Shown here piece by piece: positions 50,935-58,952 of a stretch of DNA of 64,000 nucleotides. Each line of letters opens with the position of its first letter. Positions within the stretch are counted from its first letter, which is position 1. The stretch is from Peribacillus sp044761985. Lineage in GTDB: Bacteria; Bacillota; Bacilli; Bacillales; DSM-1321. The DNA is taken from the NCBI RefSeq assembly GCF_044761985.1, contig NZ_JBIWDK010000002.1, positions 186,001 to 250,000 of the forward strand. Direction: 5' to 3'. Under the pieces are notes generated by a model, which worked only from the letters and a program-made list of their open reading frames with translations, was not told where the DNA came from and ran no database searches. Both the position numbers and the translations under genes were made by a program.

Positions 50935-53154
50935 TTATAGTTTTTTTCTGATACGGATACCTTTGAAAATAATTCTCTTACTACTATCTTCCGTTTTTAG
51001 GATGTTGCGTTTATATTCCATTTCAAGTGATTTGTTAAACTTGGTCTGAGATATCGGTTGCATATTATTTTCTAAGCATGTTTTTTTATAATGCTGATAT
51101 AGATTTTGGCTATATTCAATACCATCTACTTTTAGCTCACAAAACTCTGATACATACCAAATGACATTGTTGCTTTGTTTTTTATAGTCAGACAGTAGGT
51201 TTTCTGTCGTGTCACTTTTCGTAAATTGATAGTTGTTAGCTATAAGTCTTTCAAGACCCTCCAAAGACCATCGTACAATTCCATCTGTTTCATTTTGTAG
51301 TTTTGCCTGTAGAGCTATATCAATTTTAGATACTTCCACTTGTTTTAAAAAAGGAAGAATAATCAACCTTCTGTAAAAGCCATCCGTTCTGTCTACATAG
51401 TTTGCTGGAAGCTCATTACAAGAAAAGAGTAGTCTGGATTTATTACTAAAAGAAAATGGTGAACGGAATTTCTCTTCCGCAACAATCGTATCTCCACTTA
51501 CTAATGTTTTGAATATACCAGTGTCTTGTAGTGCTTTATTTGGCAAGTCCGCATAAATATTCGCTAATTTACCTAATAAAAGGCTTGGTTTAAACTGTTG
51601 AGATAAATCTTGCAAAGCTACATTACTGATATTCTTTTTCCCTAAAATATGTTCAATCAATTTAAGGATTGTTGATTTACCTGTTCTTCCTGGTCCATAT
51701 AGAATAAATGCTTTTTCTGCCACCGTTTCTGGTATGAGCAGATATCCCATTAGTTCTTGTGCAATCAGAACGTCCTTTCCAGATAAAGAACCATTAATAA
51801 ACCCGTGAAAAATTGGACACGCCGCTGACTCATTATAGTTTGCATTTATTTGGATTGTAGTAACAAATTCAGGAGAATGTTCTTCCACTTCTCTTGTAGT
51901 AAGATTTAAAATACCGTTCCTAAAGTTAATTTTATTTTTGAGTAATGGAGAATCGAAAAGATCTCCATCATACCAGACTCTATTTTTTAACTGTTCTAAT
52001 GAATCTCTCACATGTGAAGACTTACTATGCTCATCTAATAAATGCTTTTGAATCTTCTTCTTCATTTGTTGCTCTTCTATTTTTTGATAAACCCCATTTT
52101 CATATAGAAAGAAACACTCATTGTTGTAAATCATCTTTTGCTCAGATTGTAAGTGCTTGGCTAAAATACCTGGCATGAACGTTAGTGAATTTGAGACTTT
52201 CATATACCAAAGAGGAAATTCACTGGCTTTCTCTTTTTTATTAATCTTAGTTTCCATAATCTTTACATTTTCACCGATATTCGACGGCTTATATATAGCT
52301 CCCGTACCTTCTATTGCTTTATCTATAACAACATTTCCATATGTGCTTCCATCTGCGTAATGAATGTCATCCCATTTACTGCGGTACATCCCAGACTTTC
52401 TATACAATGTGTCCATTTCGTTAGAATCTTTTTGTGTGAAGAAGGCTAAAGCGTTGCAAAATGCTAAATCAGCCTCACTTTGAGAGGAGTAATAATCCTG
52501 CCAATCTCCATCATATAAACTTCTTAGCCGATGACCGTTCCTACTTCTAAACATAATTTCTAATAAATCTTCATCTGTTTTTTCCTCTCTGTCGTTTGAT
52601 AACATCACTGGCTCTTCTTCCTCTCCTTTTTCTAAAAATATTTTGCAAATGGAATTTATTTTATCCGTAGACCATTGTATGTCGCTGAAACCGTCTAACA
52701 TGTTCCCTGTTACGGTGAAGTATCGTTTATTTTGATAGATTTCTAATCCGTATTCACTGTTCTTAGAACGATTGGTTTCCTTTATACCTTTAGTAATTAA
52801 ATGAATTCCTTGTCCACTTGGAGAATATTCTGCATATGCTCTACCTTCAAATTGGCAAAGGATTTCCTCTGACACTTGATTGAATTTTCCAGATTCATCT
52901 ACACATGCATCAATATCAATTCCTACAAAATCGTCCTTGTCTGTAAACACGAATCCAATCCCTGTGACTACATGGTTACCTGTATAATGAATGGCTTGTT
53001 CAAAATCAAGCCAGTTATCTTCCCTGTTTGAATTAATTGGTGTTCCGTTAATTGGATTAACAGGAACTTTCGTTATTTTGCTACCTCTTAGAGTTGCTTT
53101 ATAGCAAACCCATTGTTTTCTTCTTTTCATTTCTTCTGGAATATTTTTATACAT
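50935..53154 (-). CDS. P4-type phage/plasmid primase-helicase
   Basis: I use ATG 53154 (AAGGAGG 6 bases before); the frame runs on to 53259 without a site. The 739-residue protein has a primase-polymerase-like N-terminal domain (residues 1-200, VGIDIDACVDESGKF with DxD, then SGQGIHLITKG). A D5_N/P4-type superfamily 3 helicase domain follows: Walker A LYGPGRTGKST near residues 487-497, Walker B IYADLPN, then FSCNELP. Phage-plasmids and satellites use such proteins to start replication. It diverges from the ParM gene, with repeats between them, which fits a replicon origin. Confidence 0.88.
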   Translation of the reverse strand: MYKNIPEEMKRRKQWVCYKATLRGSKITKVPVNPINGTPINSNREDNWLDFEQAIHYTGNHVVTGIGFVFTDKDDFVGIDIDACVDESGKFNQVSEEILCQFEGRAYAEYSPSGQGIHLITKGIKETNRSKNSEYGLEIYQNKRYFTVTGNMLDGFSDIQWSTDKINSICKIFLEKGEEEEPVMLSNDREEKTDEDLLEIMFRSRNGHRLRSLYDGDWQDYYSSQSEADLAFCNALAFFTQKDSNEMDTLYRKSGMYRSKWDDIHYADGSTYGNVVIDKAIEGTGAIYKPSNIGENVKIMETKINKKEKASEFPLWYMKVSNSLTFMPGILAKHLQSEQKMIYNNECFFLYENGVYQKIEEQQMKKKIQKHLLDEHSKSSHVRDSLEQLKNRVWYDGDLFDSPLLKNKINFRNGILNLTTREVEEHSPEFVTTIQINANYNESAACPIFHGFINGSLSGKDVLIAQELMGYLLIPETVAEKAFILYGPGRTGKSTILKLIEHILGKKNISNVALQDLSQQFKPSLLLGKLANIYADLPNKALQDTGIFKTLVSGDTIVAEEKFRSPFSFSNKSRLLFSCNELPANYVDRTDGFYRRLIILPFLKQVEVSKIDIALQAKLQNETDGIVRWSLEGLERLIANNYQFTKSDTTENLLSDYKKQSNNVIWYVSEFCELKVDGIEYSQNLYQHYKKTCLENNMQPISQTKFNKSLEMEYKRNILKTEDSSKRIIFKGIRIRKKL

Positions 53155-53221
53155 TAAAAGCCTCCTTTTAGTTGATAACCACATTATAATGACTTTGACA
53201 ATTACTAGAAATAGCTTTTCG

Positions 53222-53402
53222 GTTCGAGTATGTTCGAGCTCATTTTTGATGTCTATCACCTTAATACAAGAGCCATTCTACAAAAACAGACGAGACTAAC
53301 ATAGGCATTTTATGCTTTATACTGTTCGAGCTTTTTTATCATTTAAGAAAAATTAAGAAATCCTCGAACACACTTCGACCTCTTTTTCTTAAATTTTCTT
53401 AT
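53222..53402. repeat. Iteron-like repeats and dyad between primase and ParM genes
   Basis: GTTCGAG occurs at 53222-53228, 53232-53238 and 53324-53330, and inverted at 53363-53369. TTAAGAAAAATTAAGAAA (53343-53360) and the matching inverted arm 53385-53402 (16 of 18 positions) flank the last copy. Its place between divergent replication and segregation genes suits an origin, a centromere for the ParR-like protein, or an operator. Confidence 0.65.
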
Positions 53403-53460
53403 ATCACGTCTACGATCTGTATAAGATACAAAGTAATAAAATTTGAGAGGAGACGATTTT

Positions 53461-54435
53461 TTGAACGAACATGTATTTATAGCAATTGATTCTGGAAAAT
53501 ACGCAACAAAAGCTATGATGGAATACAAGGGGAAAACAAGCACAATGTTGTTTCGTACCAAACTTCAAGAAGTAAGTGATGTAGGGGTAGAGATACAACC
53601 AAATTCATTTAAGGTTGAATATGAGGATACACAGTATTTGTTAGGGGATATGGTTTCCGAAAACCAGAGCGATTTTAATTTGAGTAAAGAGACTCTCATT
53701 CATAAACTCGCCATTTATACTGTAATTGTTGAAATGATGAAGAAAGCAAATTCTTACTTTCATAATGTTCAATTGCACGTGGCCGTCAATGTTCCCATAA
53801 ACGTCTATAAATCTAAGTCCCTGAAGGATTCATTTAAGAAATTTGTAGAGAACAATAACAGAACTATCTATTTCCGTTTAAATAACTGCCAATATAACTT
53901 CAGTTTAAATGACGTGACCATTTGTTTCGAGGGTATGGGTTTAACTTATGCGAATACCGTAGAACGACAAATCTCCTCTTCTGCTGTATTAGATATAGGG
54001 GGGCTAAACACAACTTACTGTACGTTTAATGGAATCCAACCAGATTTTAATAGCATGACTGTATCTCATCTTGGGATGAATACATTAAAAGCCAAATTGG
54101 AGCAAGAATTGGTACAGAGATATAACCGCAACATATCTGCAAATGACTTAGAGCAGATAATACAGAAGGGTTATTATAGCCATATGGGGAAAATCGATGA
54201 AGACAGCAAAAGTGTAATCAATTATATAAAAGCAAGCCACTTTGAACAAATCATCAACTATGCTAAACAGCATAATTACACGTTTAATCAGGATAGGATT
54301 TATTTCGCTGGAGGAGGATCTCTTTTGTTGCAAAAAGAAATCCAAAAGAGCTTTCCTCAAGCGTCTATTTTGATTAATCCACAATTCGCCAACGTCAAAA
54401 GTTTCTTAGAAATTATCAAGGTCAAATACTCGTGA
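53461..54435 (+). CDS. ParM/Alp-type actin-like segregation protein
   Basis: The start is TTG 53461, with GAGAGGAG 8 bases upstream; the TTG at 53443 overlaps that site. The 324-residue protein shows the actin/Hsp70-type nucleotide motifs: phosphate 1 AIDSGKYATKA near residues 8-18, phosphate 2 AVLDIGGLNTTY near 180, and adenosine FAGGGSLLL near 285. Such filaments push plasmid copies apart. The next gene overlaps it by 4 bases and is a ParR-like DNA-binding protein, so the two form a type II partition module. In an integrated element it implies a circular, plasmid-like stage. Confidence 0.85.
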   Translation: MNEHVFIAIDSGKYATKAMMEYKGKTSTMLFRTKLQEVSDVGVEIQPNSFKVEYEDTQYLLGDMVSENQSDFNLSKETLIHKLAIYTVIVEMMKKANSYFHNVQLHVAVNVPINVYKSKSLKDSFKKFVENNNRTIYFRLNNCQYNFSLNDVTICFEGMGLTYANTVERQISSSAVLDIGGLNTTYCTFNGIQPDFNSMTVSHLGMNTLKAKLEQELVQRYNRNISANDLEQIIQKGYYSHMGKIDEDSKSVINYIKASHFEQIINYAKQHNYTFNQDRIYFAGGGSLLLQKEIQKSFPQASILINPQFANVKSFLEIIKVKYS

Positions 54436-54719
54436 ACACACACAAGAAAATCACTATCAGCTTTTTACCGTCTGATAGTGATTTGTGGGATTTTATTGAG
54501 AGGAAAAGAGGAACTTGTAATTTAAGCGAATATATAAGAAGTCTTATTCGGAAAGAAATGCTAAATGATACTACTGCCCACGCTACCGAAAAAGCAATAC
54601 AAGAGATACTCCAACTACTACTTATTGATAAAGTCACTATATCCAGCAAGAATAAAAGTATCATTGACCACCCAACAATAAGCGAAGGCACGAGAAACAC
54701 CATAAACAACTTATTCTAA
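54432..54719 (+). CDS. ParR-like DNA-binding protein
   Basis: A 95-residue basic protein from GTG 54432, overlapping the ParM stop (GTGA). The N-terminal 45 residues, KKITISFLPSDSDLWDFIER followed by LSEYIRSLIRKEM, have a strand plus two helices as in the ribbon-helix-helix fold. The rest is a helical tail likely to touch the filament. Position, size and overlap with an actin-like gene are those of ParR. The cognate site is probably the repeat region upstream of the pair. Confidence 0.7.
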   Translation: MNTHKKITISFLPSDSDLWDFIERKRGTCNLSEYIRSLIRKEMLNDTTAHATEKAIQEILQLLLIDKVTISSKNKSIIDHPTISEGTRNTINNLF

Positions 54720-54721
54720 TA

Positions 54722-54758
54722 AATAAAAGTGCTGGATTAATCCCAGCACTTTTATTTA
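54722..54758. terminator. Terminator of the ParM-ParR operon
   Basis: AAATAAAAGTGCTGG and CCAGCACTTTTATTT are perfect complements around a short loop, directly after the stop. Confidence 0.85.
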
Positions 54759-54794
54759 TTCCTTATTCATTTACCAACGCAGTTTTATAATTTA

Positions 54795-55004
54795 TTATGC
54801 TGAAATTACATTCTCTAATGTTGGTACACTTAAAATCACAATCGCACTGGGAAAAGGTGCAGAGTTTTTATTATTTCCGAATTTTAGTCTACCTTTTACA
54901 AACCGAATTTCACCTTTCATACAATAGTTGTGCCACCACTTTGTATCTGTACGGGCTGGAAATAAATGTCCCGTTTGAGACTCTTCATATGCTTTCTTCA
55001 TCAT
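54795..55004 (-). pseudogene. C-terminal fragment of a phage Dam-type adenine methylase
   Basis: 69 codons read KKAYEESQTGHLFPARTDTK, WWHNYCMKGEIRFVKGRLKF, then SAPFPSAIVIL. This is the C-terminal part of phage DNA N-6-adenine methyltransferases (PF05869 type). The N-terminal half with the catalytic DPPW is missing. It shows that the element descends partly from a phage. Confidence 0.7.
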
Positions 55005-55110
55005 GTTTCATTTTCCCTTCAATTCAGCAATTTTTAATCAAATCATTAAATTAAAAGTTTTCTAAACAAGTAGCATCTTTTTTTAATGCACCCGTTCAGC
55101 CGCCGTAACA

Positions 55111-55194
55111 ATTATTGCACTACTATTATTTAAAAGATGATTACTCTTTTATAAAATGTTACGAAAATAGTATGAACATGTATGAATTTTTCAT
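55111..55194. repeat. Direct repeat, copy 1
   Basis: An 84-base stretch that recurs, diverged, at 55761-55844, exactly 650 bases on. Shared blocks are ACTATTAT, TTACTCTTT, AAATAGTATGAA and TTTTCAT. It is the left end of an AT-rich gene-free area. Confidence 0.6.
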
Positions 55195-55401
55195 CATTTT
55201 TTTTAAAAAAAGGCCTATGTTATAGTTTTGTTATTTTCAAAATAATCCATAAGATAATTAGACATTAATGTTAAAGTGAAATAGTGAAGATTTTTGCTTA
55301 AACTAACGAAGTTGTGTGATGATTATTAAATAGTATTATTATTATCGGATGATTTGGAAGTTAACTTGTATTAGTTACGGTTATTTACCCACCTAAGGAA
55401 G

Positions 55402-55532
55402 GTGCGTATTAAAAATAAGCATTTATAGGTATTTCGTTGATTTTAGTTATACTTTTACTAATAGCCTCTTCCCTAACTATTACAATTAATTATTTGAATT
55501 CCAAAGAAATAAGTTCATCCAGTTCTCAATGA
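55402..55532 (+). pseudogene. Possible broken small membrane peptide
   Basis: After GTG 55402 (MRIKNKH), one frameshift leads into GISLILVILLLIASSLTITI, a membrane segment, then a polar Ser-rich end to TGA at 55530. It lies between the two direct repeats. The call is weak: the frame is broken and the RBS is poor. No other gene is seen from 55005 to 55852. Confidence 0.25.
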
Positions 55533-55760
55533 AAATAGTGAGACGTCATCTTAGAAATTCATTGTAATCTATCTAATGAATATTTTTTTGAGTGTAAATA
55601 AAAATGAACTTCATTGTAATCCGTTCATATCTTACCACCCTCAAGAGTCTCTTTAACATATATTTAATAAACTTCCAATTCAAATATAAGCAAGAGAAAT
55701 CCACTATCCATCCTTCAATGAGTTAAAAATCAACCTTACACTTTAACTAAGCCTTAAAAA

Positions 55761-55844
55761 ATTATTTCATTACTATTATGTAAAAGGTCATTACTCTTTC
55801 ATGTGATTTTACTGAAATAGTATGAATATTTATGAGCTTTTCAT
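55761..55844. repeat. Direct repeat, copy 2
   Basis: The second copy of the 84-base unit at 55111-55194, ending 8 bases beyond the stop of the small membrane peptide gene. The constant 650-base offset suggests one duplication event or the two ends of a small mobile unit. Confidence 0.6.
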
Positions 55845-55852
55845 TAATTGTT

Positions 55853-55984
55853 TCACAAAATTAGAGCAACAATAACATAATATGCGGAAATGAGAGCAAG
55901 AATAATCATTAGAGCATCGCCTACTAACACTCCAATAATATTGATAATAGATTTTTCCAAGTTACGATACTCTTTGATATTCAT
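55853..55984 (-). CDS. 43-residue single-pass membrane peptide
   Basis: ATG 55984 follows GGAGGGG, an excellent ribosome site. The peptide starts MNIKEYRNLEKSIINIIGVL and has one long hydrophobic segment at residues 15-43. Size and form match small toxins of type I systems or small phage membrane proteins. No antisense RNA promoter can be shown, but repeat copy 2 overlaps the downstream region where one would lie. Confidence 0.5.
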   Translation of the reverse strand: MNIKEYRNLEKSIINIIGVLVGDALMIILALISAYYVIVALIL

Positions 55985-56021
55985 GATTCCCCTCCATACA
56001 ATGTTCATTTGATATAAAACA

Positions 56022-56154
56022 AGGAGCTGTCCCAAAAGGGGTAATTAAGCCAAAATTAAATAAACAGAGAGAGGCAGAAATGTTGATTTAACAACATTTC
56101 TGCCTCTTCAATTTTGCGTTATTTCACTAGAAAAAGGACTTATGAGACAGCCCC
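56022..56154. mobile_element. MITE-like element
   Basis: The ends GGAGCTGTCCCAAAAG (56022-56037) and GACTTATGAGACAGCCCC (56137-56154) are imperfect inverted repeats of the GGGGCTGTC type seen on IS1182-like elements. Inside, GAGGCAGAAATGTTG (56071-56085) and its exact complement (56092-56106) form a hairpin. TGATATAAAACAA occurs at the left end and again 8 bases after the right end. It has no transposase, so it is non-autonomous. Confidence 0.7.
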
Positions 56155-56189
56155 ATTTCCTCTGATATAAAACAAATCTTACTACTATT

Positions 56190-56403
56190 TAATCTTCGCT
56201 GGAGCTTCAATTAACCTATCTACGTCTACTTCATGCAACAGCTATAGCAATAATCATTGGATAACTAATTCTTGCTTGTTTTTCTCCCTGTACAATTCTT
56301 TCGATAACTTTACTGAAACCATACACACTTACCCAATGTTTCAATCGAAATCCCTTTTTCTACTCTGCGTTCCTCAAGTCTTTTTCCGGAAATCCCCACT
56401 CAT
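56190..56403 (-). pseudogene. Degraded XRE-family repressor
   Basis: ATG 56403 follows AGGAGG. Across three frames the sequence reads RLEERRVEKGISIETLG, VYGFSKVIERIVQGEKQARI, SYPMIIAIA, then HEVDVDRLIEAP. That is a typical XRE helix-turn-helix phage repressor with frameshifts after codon 9 and near its middle. It is another sign of a decayed prophage. The stretch 56404-56631 has no gene. Confidence 0.6.
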
Positions 56404-56631
56404 GAAATATACCTCCTGTTGAGCTTTCCTATTAGGAAACCAACTAACATTTTGTATTATTTCGTTTCTCAATTTATTTATTCAGAATTTAGAGATCATT
56501 CAAAATTGAAAATAAATGGTTATAAAAAAGGACTAAATGTAACCTTTTTAATTTTTAAAAAGTTGTTTTAGTCCTATCGATATTAAGTTATGAACCCGCT
56601 TTTTTATTTTAGCATAAGGAATGGTCAAAGC

Positions 56632-56876
56632 TTATAATAACTTATCCTTATTGGTTTTAGCTAATAAATCTTTTAGTTCCTTCACTGATTCGGAAGGAAG
56701 AATGCCTACAAAATATTCTAAACCAAAGTTTGTAAGGTAAGCTAATAACAAGGCTTTTTTTCATTTTCCATAAACTTAAAATTCCCGTCAAATAACTCTG
56801 TCTGCTTTTCTGGAAAACTTTCTACGTCTGCATAGGTTATTTTTTGGCCTTGAGCTTTTGGAATCAAATTCCCCAT
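56632..56876 (-). pseudogene. Small gene behind brxL, interrupted at an A7 slippery site
   Basis: ATG 56876 lies 2 bases after the brxL stop codon. Frame 0 gives MGNLIPKAQGQKITYADVES ... MENEKK, then PCY and a stop. At A AAA AAG (56754-56761 region) a -1 shift instead leads into ALLLAYLTNFGLEYFVGILP and on to TAA at 56632, 81 residues in all. The N-terminus resembles Uma2-type nucleases; the rest does not. It may be a pseudogene with a lost A, a sequencing error, or programmed frameshifting. Confidence 0.45.
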
Positions 56877-56878
56877 AA

Positions 56879-58936
56879 TCAACTTACCCCCAAAGCCTTA
56901 TAAACCGCATCAATTGGATCCGAATAAAAAATGGGTTGTACCTTAACCAGCAAATCAGGTGGAACTGTTTGCAAGTCCATCACAGAGGATGCAGGAATCA
57001 ATACTTTCTTAGCTCCCGCATCCACACACACTTGAAGTACGTTCGCAAACTCTTCTACTTTTGCAATCGTGCCACCAACAGTCATATTACCGATGACAAC
57101 CGTACTTTCTTGAACAGTTTTGTCCAACGCACTTGAACATAGCCCAATCAACTCCGCAATAGCTAGTTCGTTCGTTAGTCCGATGCCTTGAAGATCACTG
57201 ATATGCATAAGATAATCCTTTGTTTTCGTGCTAATCACATTGCTAATACTTTTACTGTTAGCAGTAAAGTATCTGAATGCAGTATCCAAGCTTTCTTTTG
57301 CTTCACGATATGAGCCAACACCTGATTTATCAAACTTTCCTGTTCCGCTTACGACTTGGTTTTCAAGCTTGTACACGCCAATCATTCCTGAATTACCATG
57401 ACCAACGACATAAACATGCCCTGGCTTACCCATGCCTTCTGGAATGAGTTTACCGCCCCCTTGTTCTGGAACAGAGACATATTCCTCTTCTAATGATTCC
57501 TTATCTATATAAGAGAACATAACATCGTAAAACTCCATGCCCCCGATTTTCTTGAGCTGTTCTTTGACACGACGACGACCTTCCAATGCATATTGTAGGA
57601 TTTCCTCAATATTTTCCTTTGTATATTCACCATGCGGATAGATGAGCTTCACCAAACCCGATACCGTCTTACGAACGGCAACGGTATCCCTCTGATTAAG
57701 GTTATTACCAAGTTTGAAATAACGGTCAATCGAATCTGCAAATGAACGCTTTCTCATTTCTCTGAAAAACTCTGCTACATAATCGACGATGAATCCATAC
57801 TTGTCCGTAAAAAAGTCGGGTCTCATTTTCGGAATTTCCCAACCTGGCATATAGTAGTGCATTCGGTCAAAAAATGCCGTATCTTTCGCCATTACTTCTG
57901 GAAATGGGGCAAACAAGTGCGATGTTTTCAGTAATACATCTACGCTTTGGTTGATATTTCCGACGAATACCATAGAGGCAGAAGCACTTTTCTCTTCTTT
58001 CCCACGTGCGAAAGAGCCACTTGCCATGTAGTCCTTCATAATTTGAATTCCGTCTTTGTCTTTAAATCGAATACCTGCAACTTCGTCGAAAGCTACACAA
58101 TCCCACATACCAACCAATCCAATTTTACGAGTGGACATATTATAGAAAAGATTGGCAACGGTTGATTGACCACCTGATACTAAGATTGAGTTAGGCGAAA
58201 TCTCTTTATATACATGTGATTTCCCTGTCCCACGAGGACCAAGTTCACACATGTTATAGTTGTTTTCGACAAGTGGAACAAGCCGTAATAACAAATGCCA
58301 CTTTACCCGTTCTTCAAGTTGTGTCGGCTCCATTCCAGTCGAGCGAATCAACACGTCAATCCATTCATTCTTCGTAAATTGCTTCCGCCCTTCAAATACC
58401 TCATCCATATTCATATTCGGCATTTGAATTGGTTGTAAACTACTCACGTTAAACGGGTTCATGGCACGGACTTCTTCATCATAATAGTAATCAATCTTGA
58501 CCATGCACCAAATACCACCAACAAGAAGCTTATCGAACTCTTTTACAAAGTTTGGCGCGATTGGAACACCTTTCAATCCAAGATTAGAAAATTCTGCCTC
58601 ATAAGTGTCAATCTTCGGGTTCAATGCAACAGTTACTTTATCAATAATTGAATACTGCCCCAGCTCCCGAATTCTTGATTTTATCTTTTCCGCTTCATCG
58701 GGACGGACAAAATTATCAGTTAGGATCTTCTTAACCCGCTCTACACCTTCAGTGATACTTTCATCATCATCCGTAGCCGCATACATCCCTAATAAATACT
58801 CAAGTACATAAACAGGTACGTTTGCCCCTTCTTTAATAAGCTTCGTCAAATCTTTACGGACGACACGACCCGCAAATGCTTCATTCAGCTTTTTATCGAG
58901 GTCAAGCGTTATCATTTCTTCCTCTCTCTCTTCCAT
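56879..58936 (-). CDS. brxL: BREX protein BrxL, AAA+ and Lon-like
   Basis: A 685-residue BrxL. The N-terminal region is about 190 residues. An AAA+ domain follows, with Walker A GPRGTGKSHVY near residue 235 and Walker B VAFDEVAGI near 285. The C-terminal Lon-protease-like domain comprises VVIGNMTVGGTIAKVEEFAN, then AGAKKVLIPASS near 650. It is the last conserved gene of type 1 BREX systems, where it is needed for phage restriction and assembles on DNA. ATG 58936 has AAGGGGG 8 bases before it and lies 16 bases after pglZ. The sequence looks intact. Confidence 0.92.
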   Translation of the reverse strand: MEEREEEMITLDLDKKLNEAFAGRVVRKDLTKLIKEGANVPVYVLEYLLGMYAATDDDESITEGVERVKKILTDNFVRPDEAEKIKSRIRELGQYSIIDKVTVALNPKIDTYEAEFSNLGLKGVPIAPNFVKEFDKLLVGGIWCMVKIDYYYDEEVRAMNPFNVSSLQPIQMPNMNMDEVFEGRKQFTKNEWIDVLIRSTGMEPTQLEERVKWHLLLRLVPLVENNYNMCELGPRGTGKSHVYKEISPNSILVSGGQSTVANLFYNMSTRKIGLVGMWDCVAFDEVAGIRFKDKDGIQIMKDYMASGSFARGKEEKSASASMVFVGNINQSVDVLLKTSHLFAPFPEVMAKDTAFFDRMHYYMPGWEIPKMRPDFFTDKYGFIVDYVAEFFREMRKRSFADSIDRYFKLGNNLNQRDTVAVRKTVSGLVKLIYPHGEYTKENIEEILQYALEGRRRVKEQLKKIGGMEFYDVMFSYIDKESLEEEYVSVPEQGGGKLIPEGMGKPGHVYVVGHGNSGMIGVYKLENQVVSGTGKFDKSGVGSYREAKESLDTAFRYFTANSKSISNVISTKTKDYLMHISDLQGIGLTNELAIAELIGLCSSALDKTVQESTVVIGNMTVGGTIAKVEEFANVLQVCVDAGAKKVLIPASSVMDLQTVPPDLLVKVQPIFYSDPIDAVYKALGVS

Positions 58937-58952
58937 GATTACACCCCCTTAA

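Noticed and set aside
54797..55054. 85-codon plus-strand frame
   Set aside because: The opposite strand encodes a clear methylase fragment; the plus frame is its shadow.
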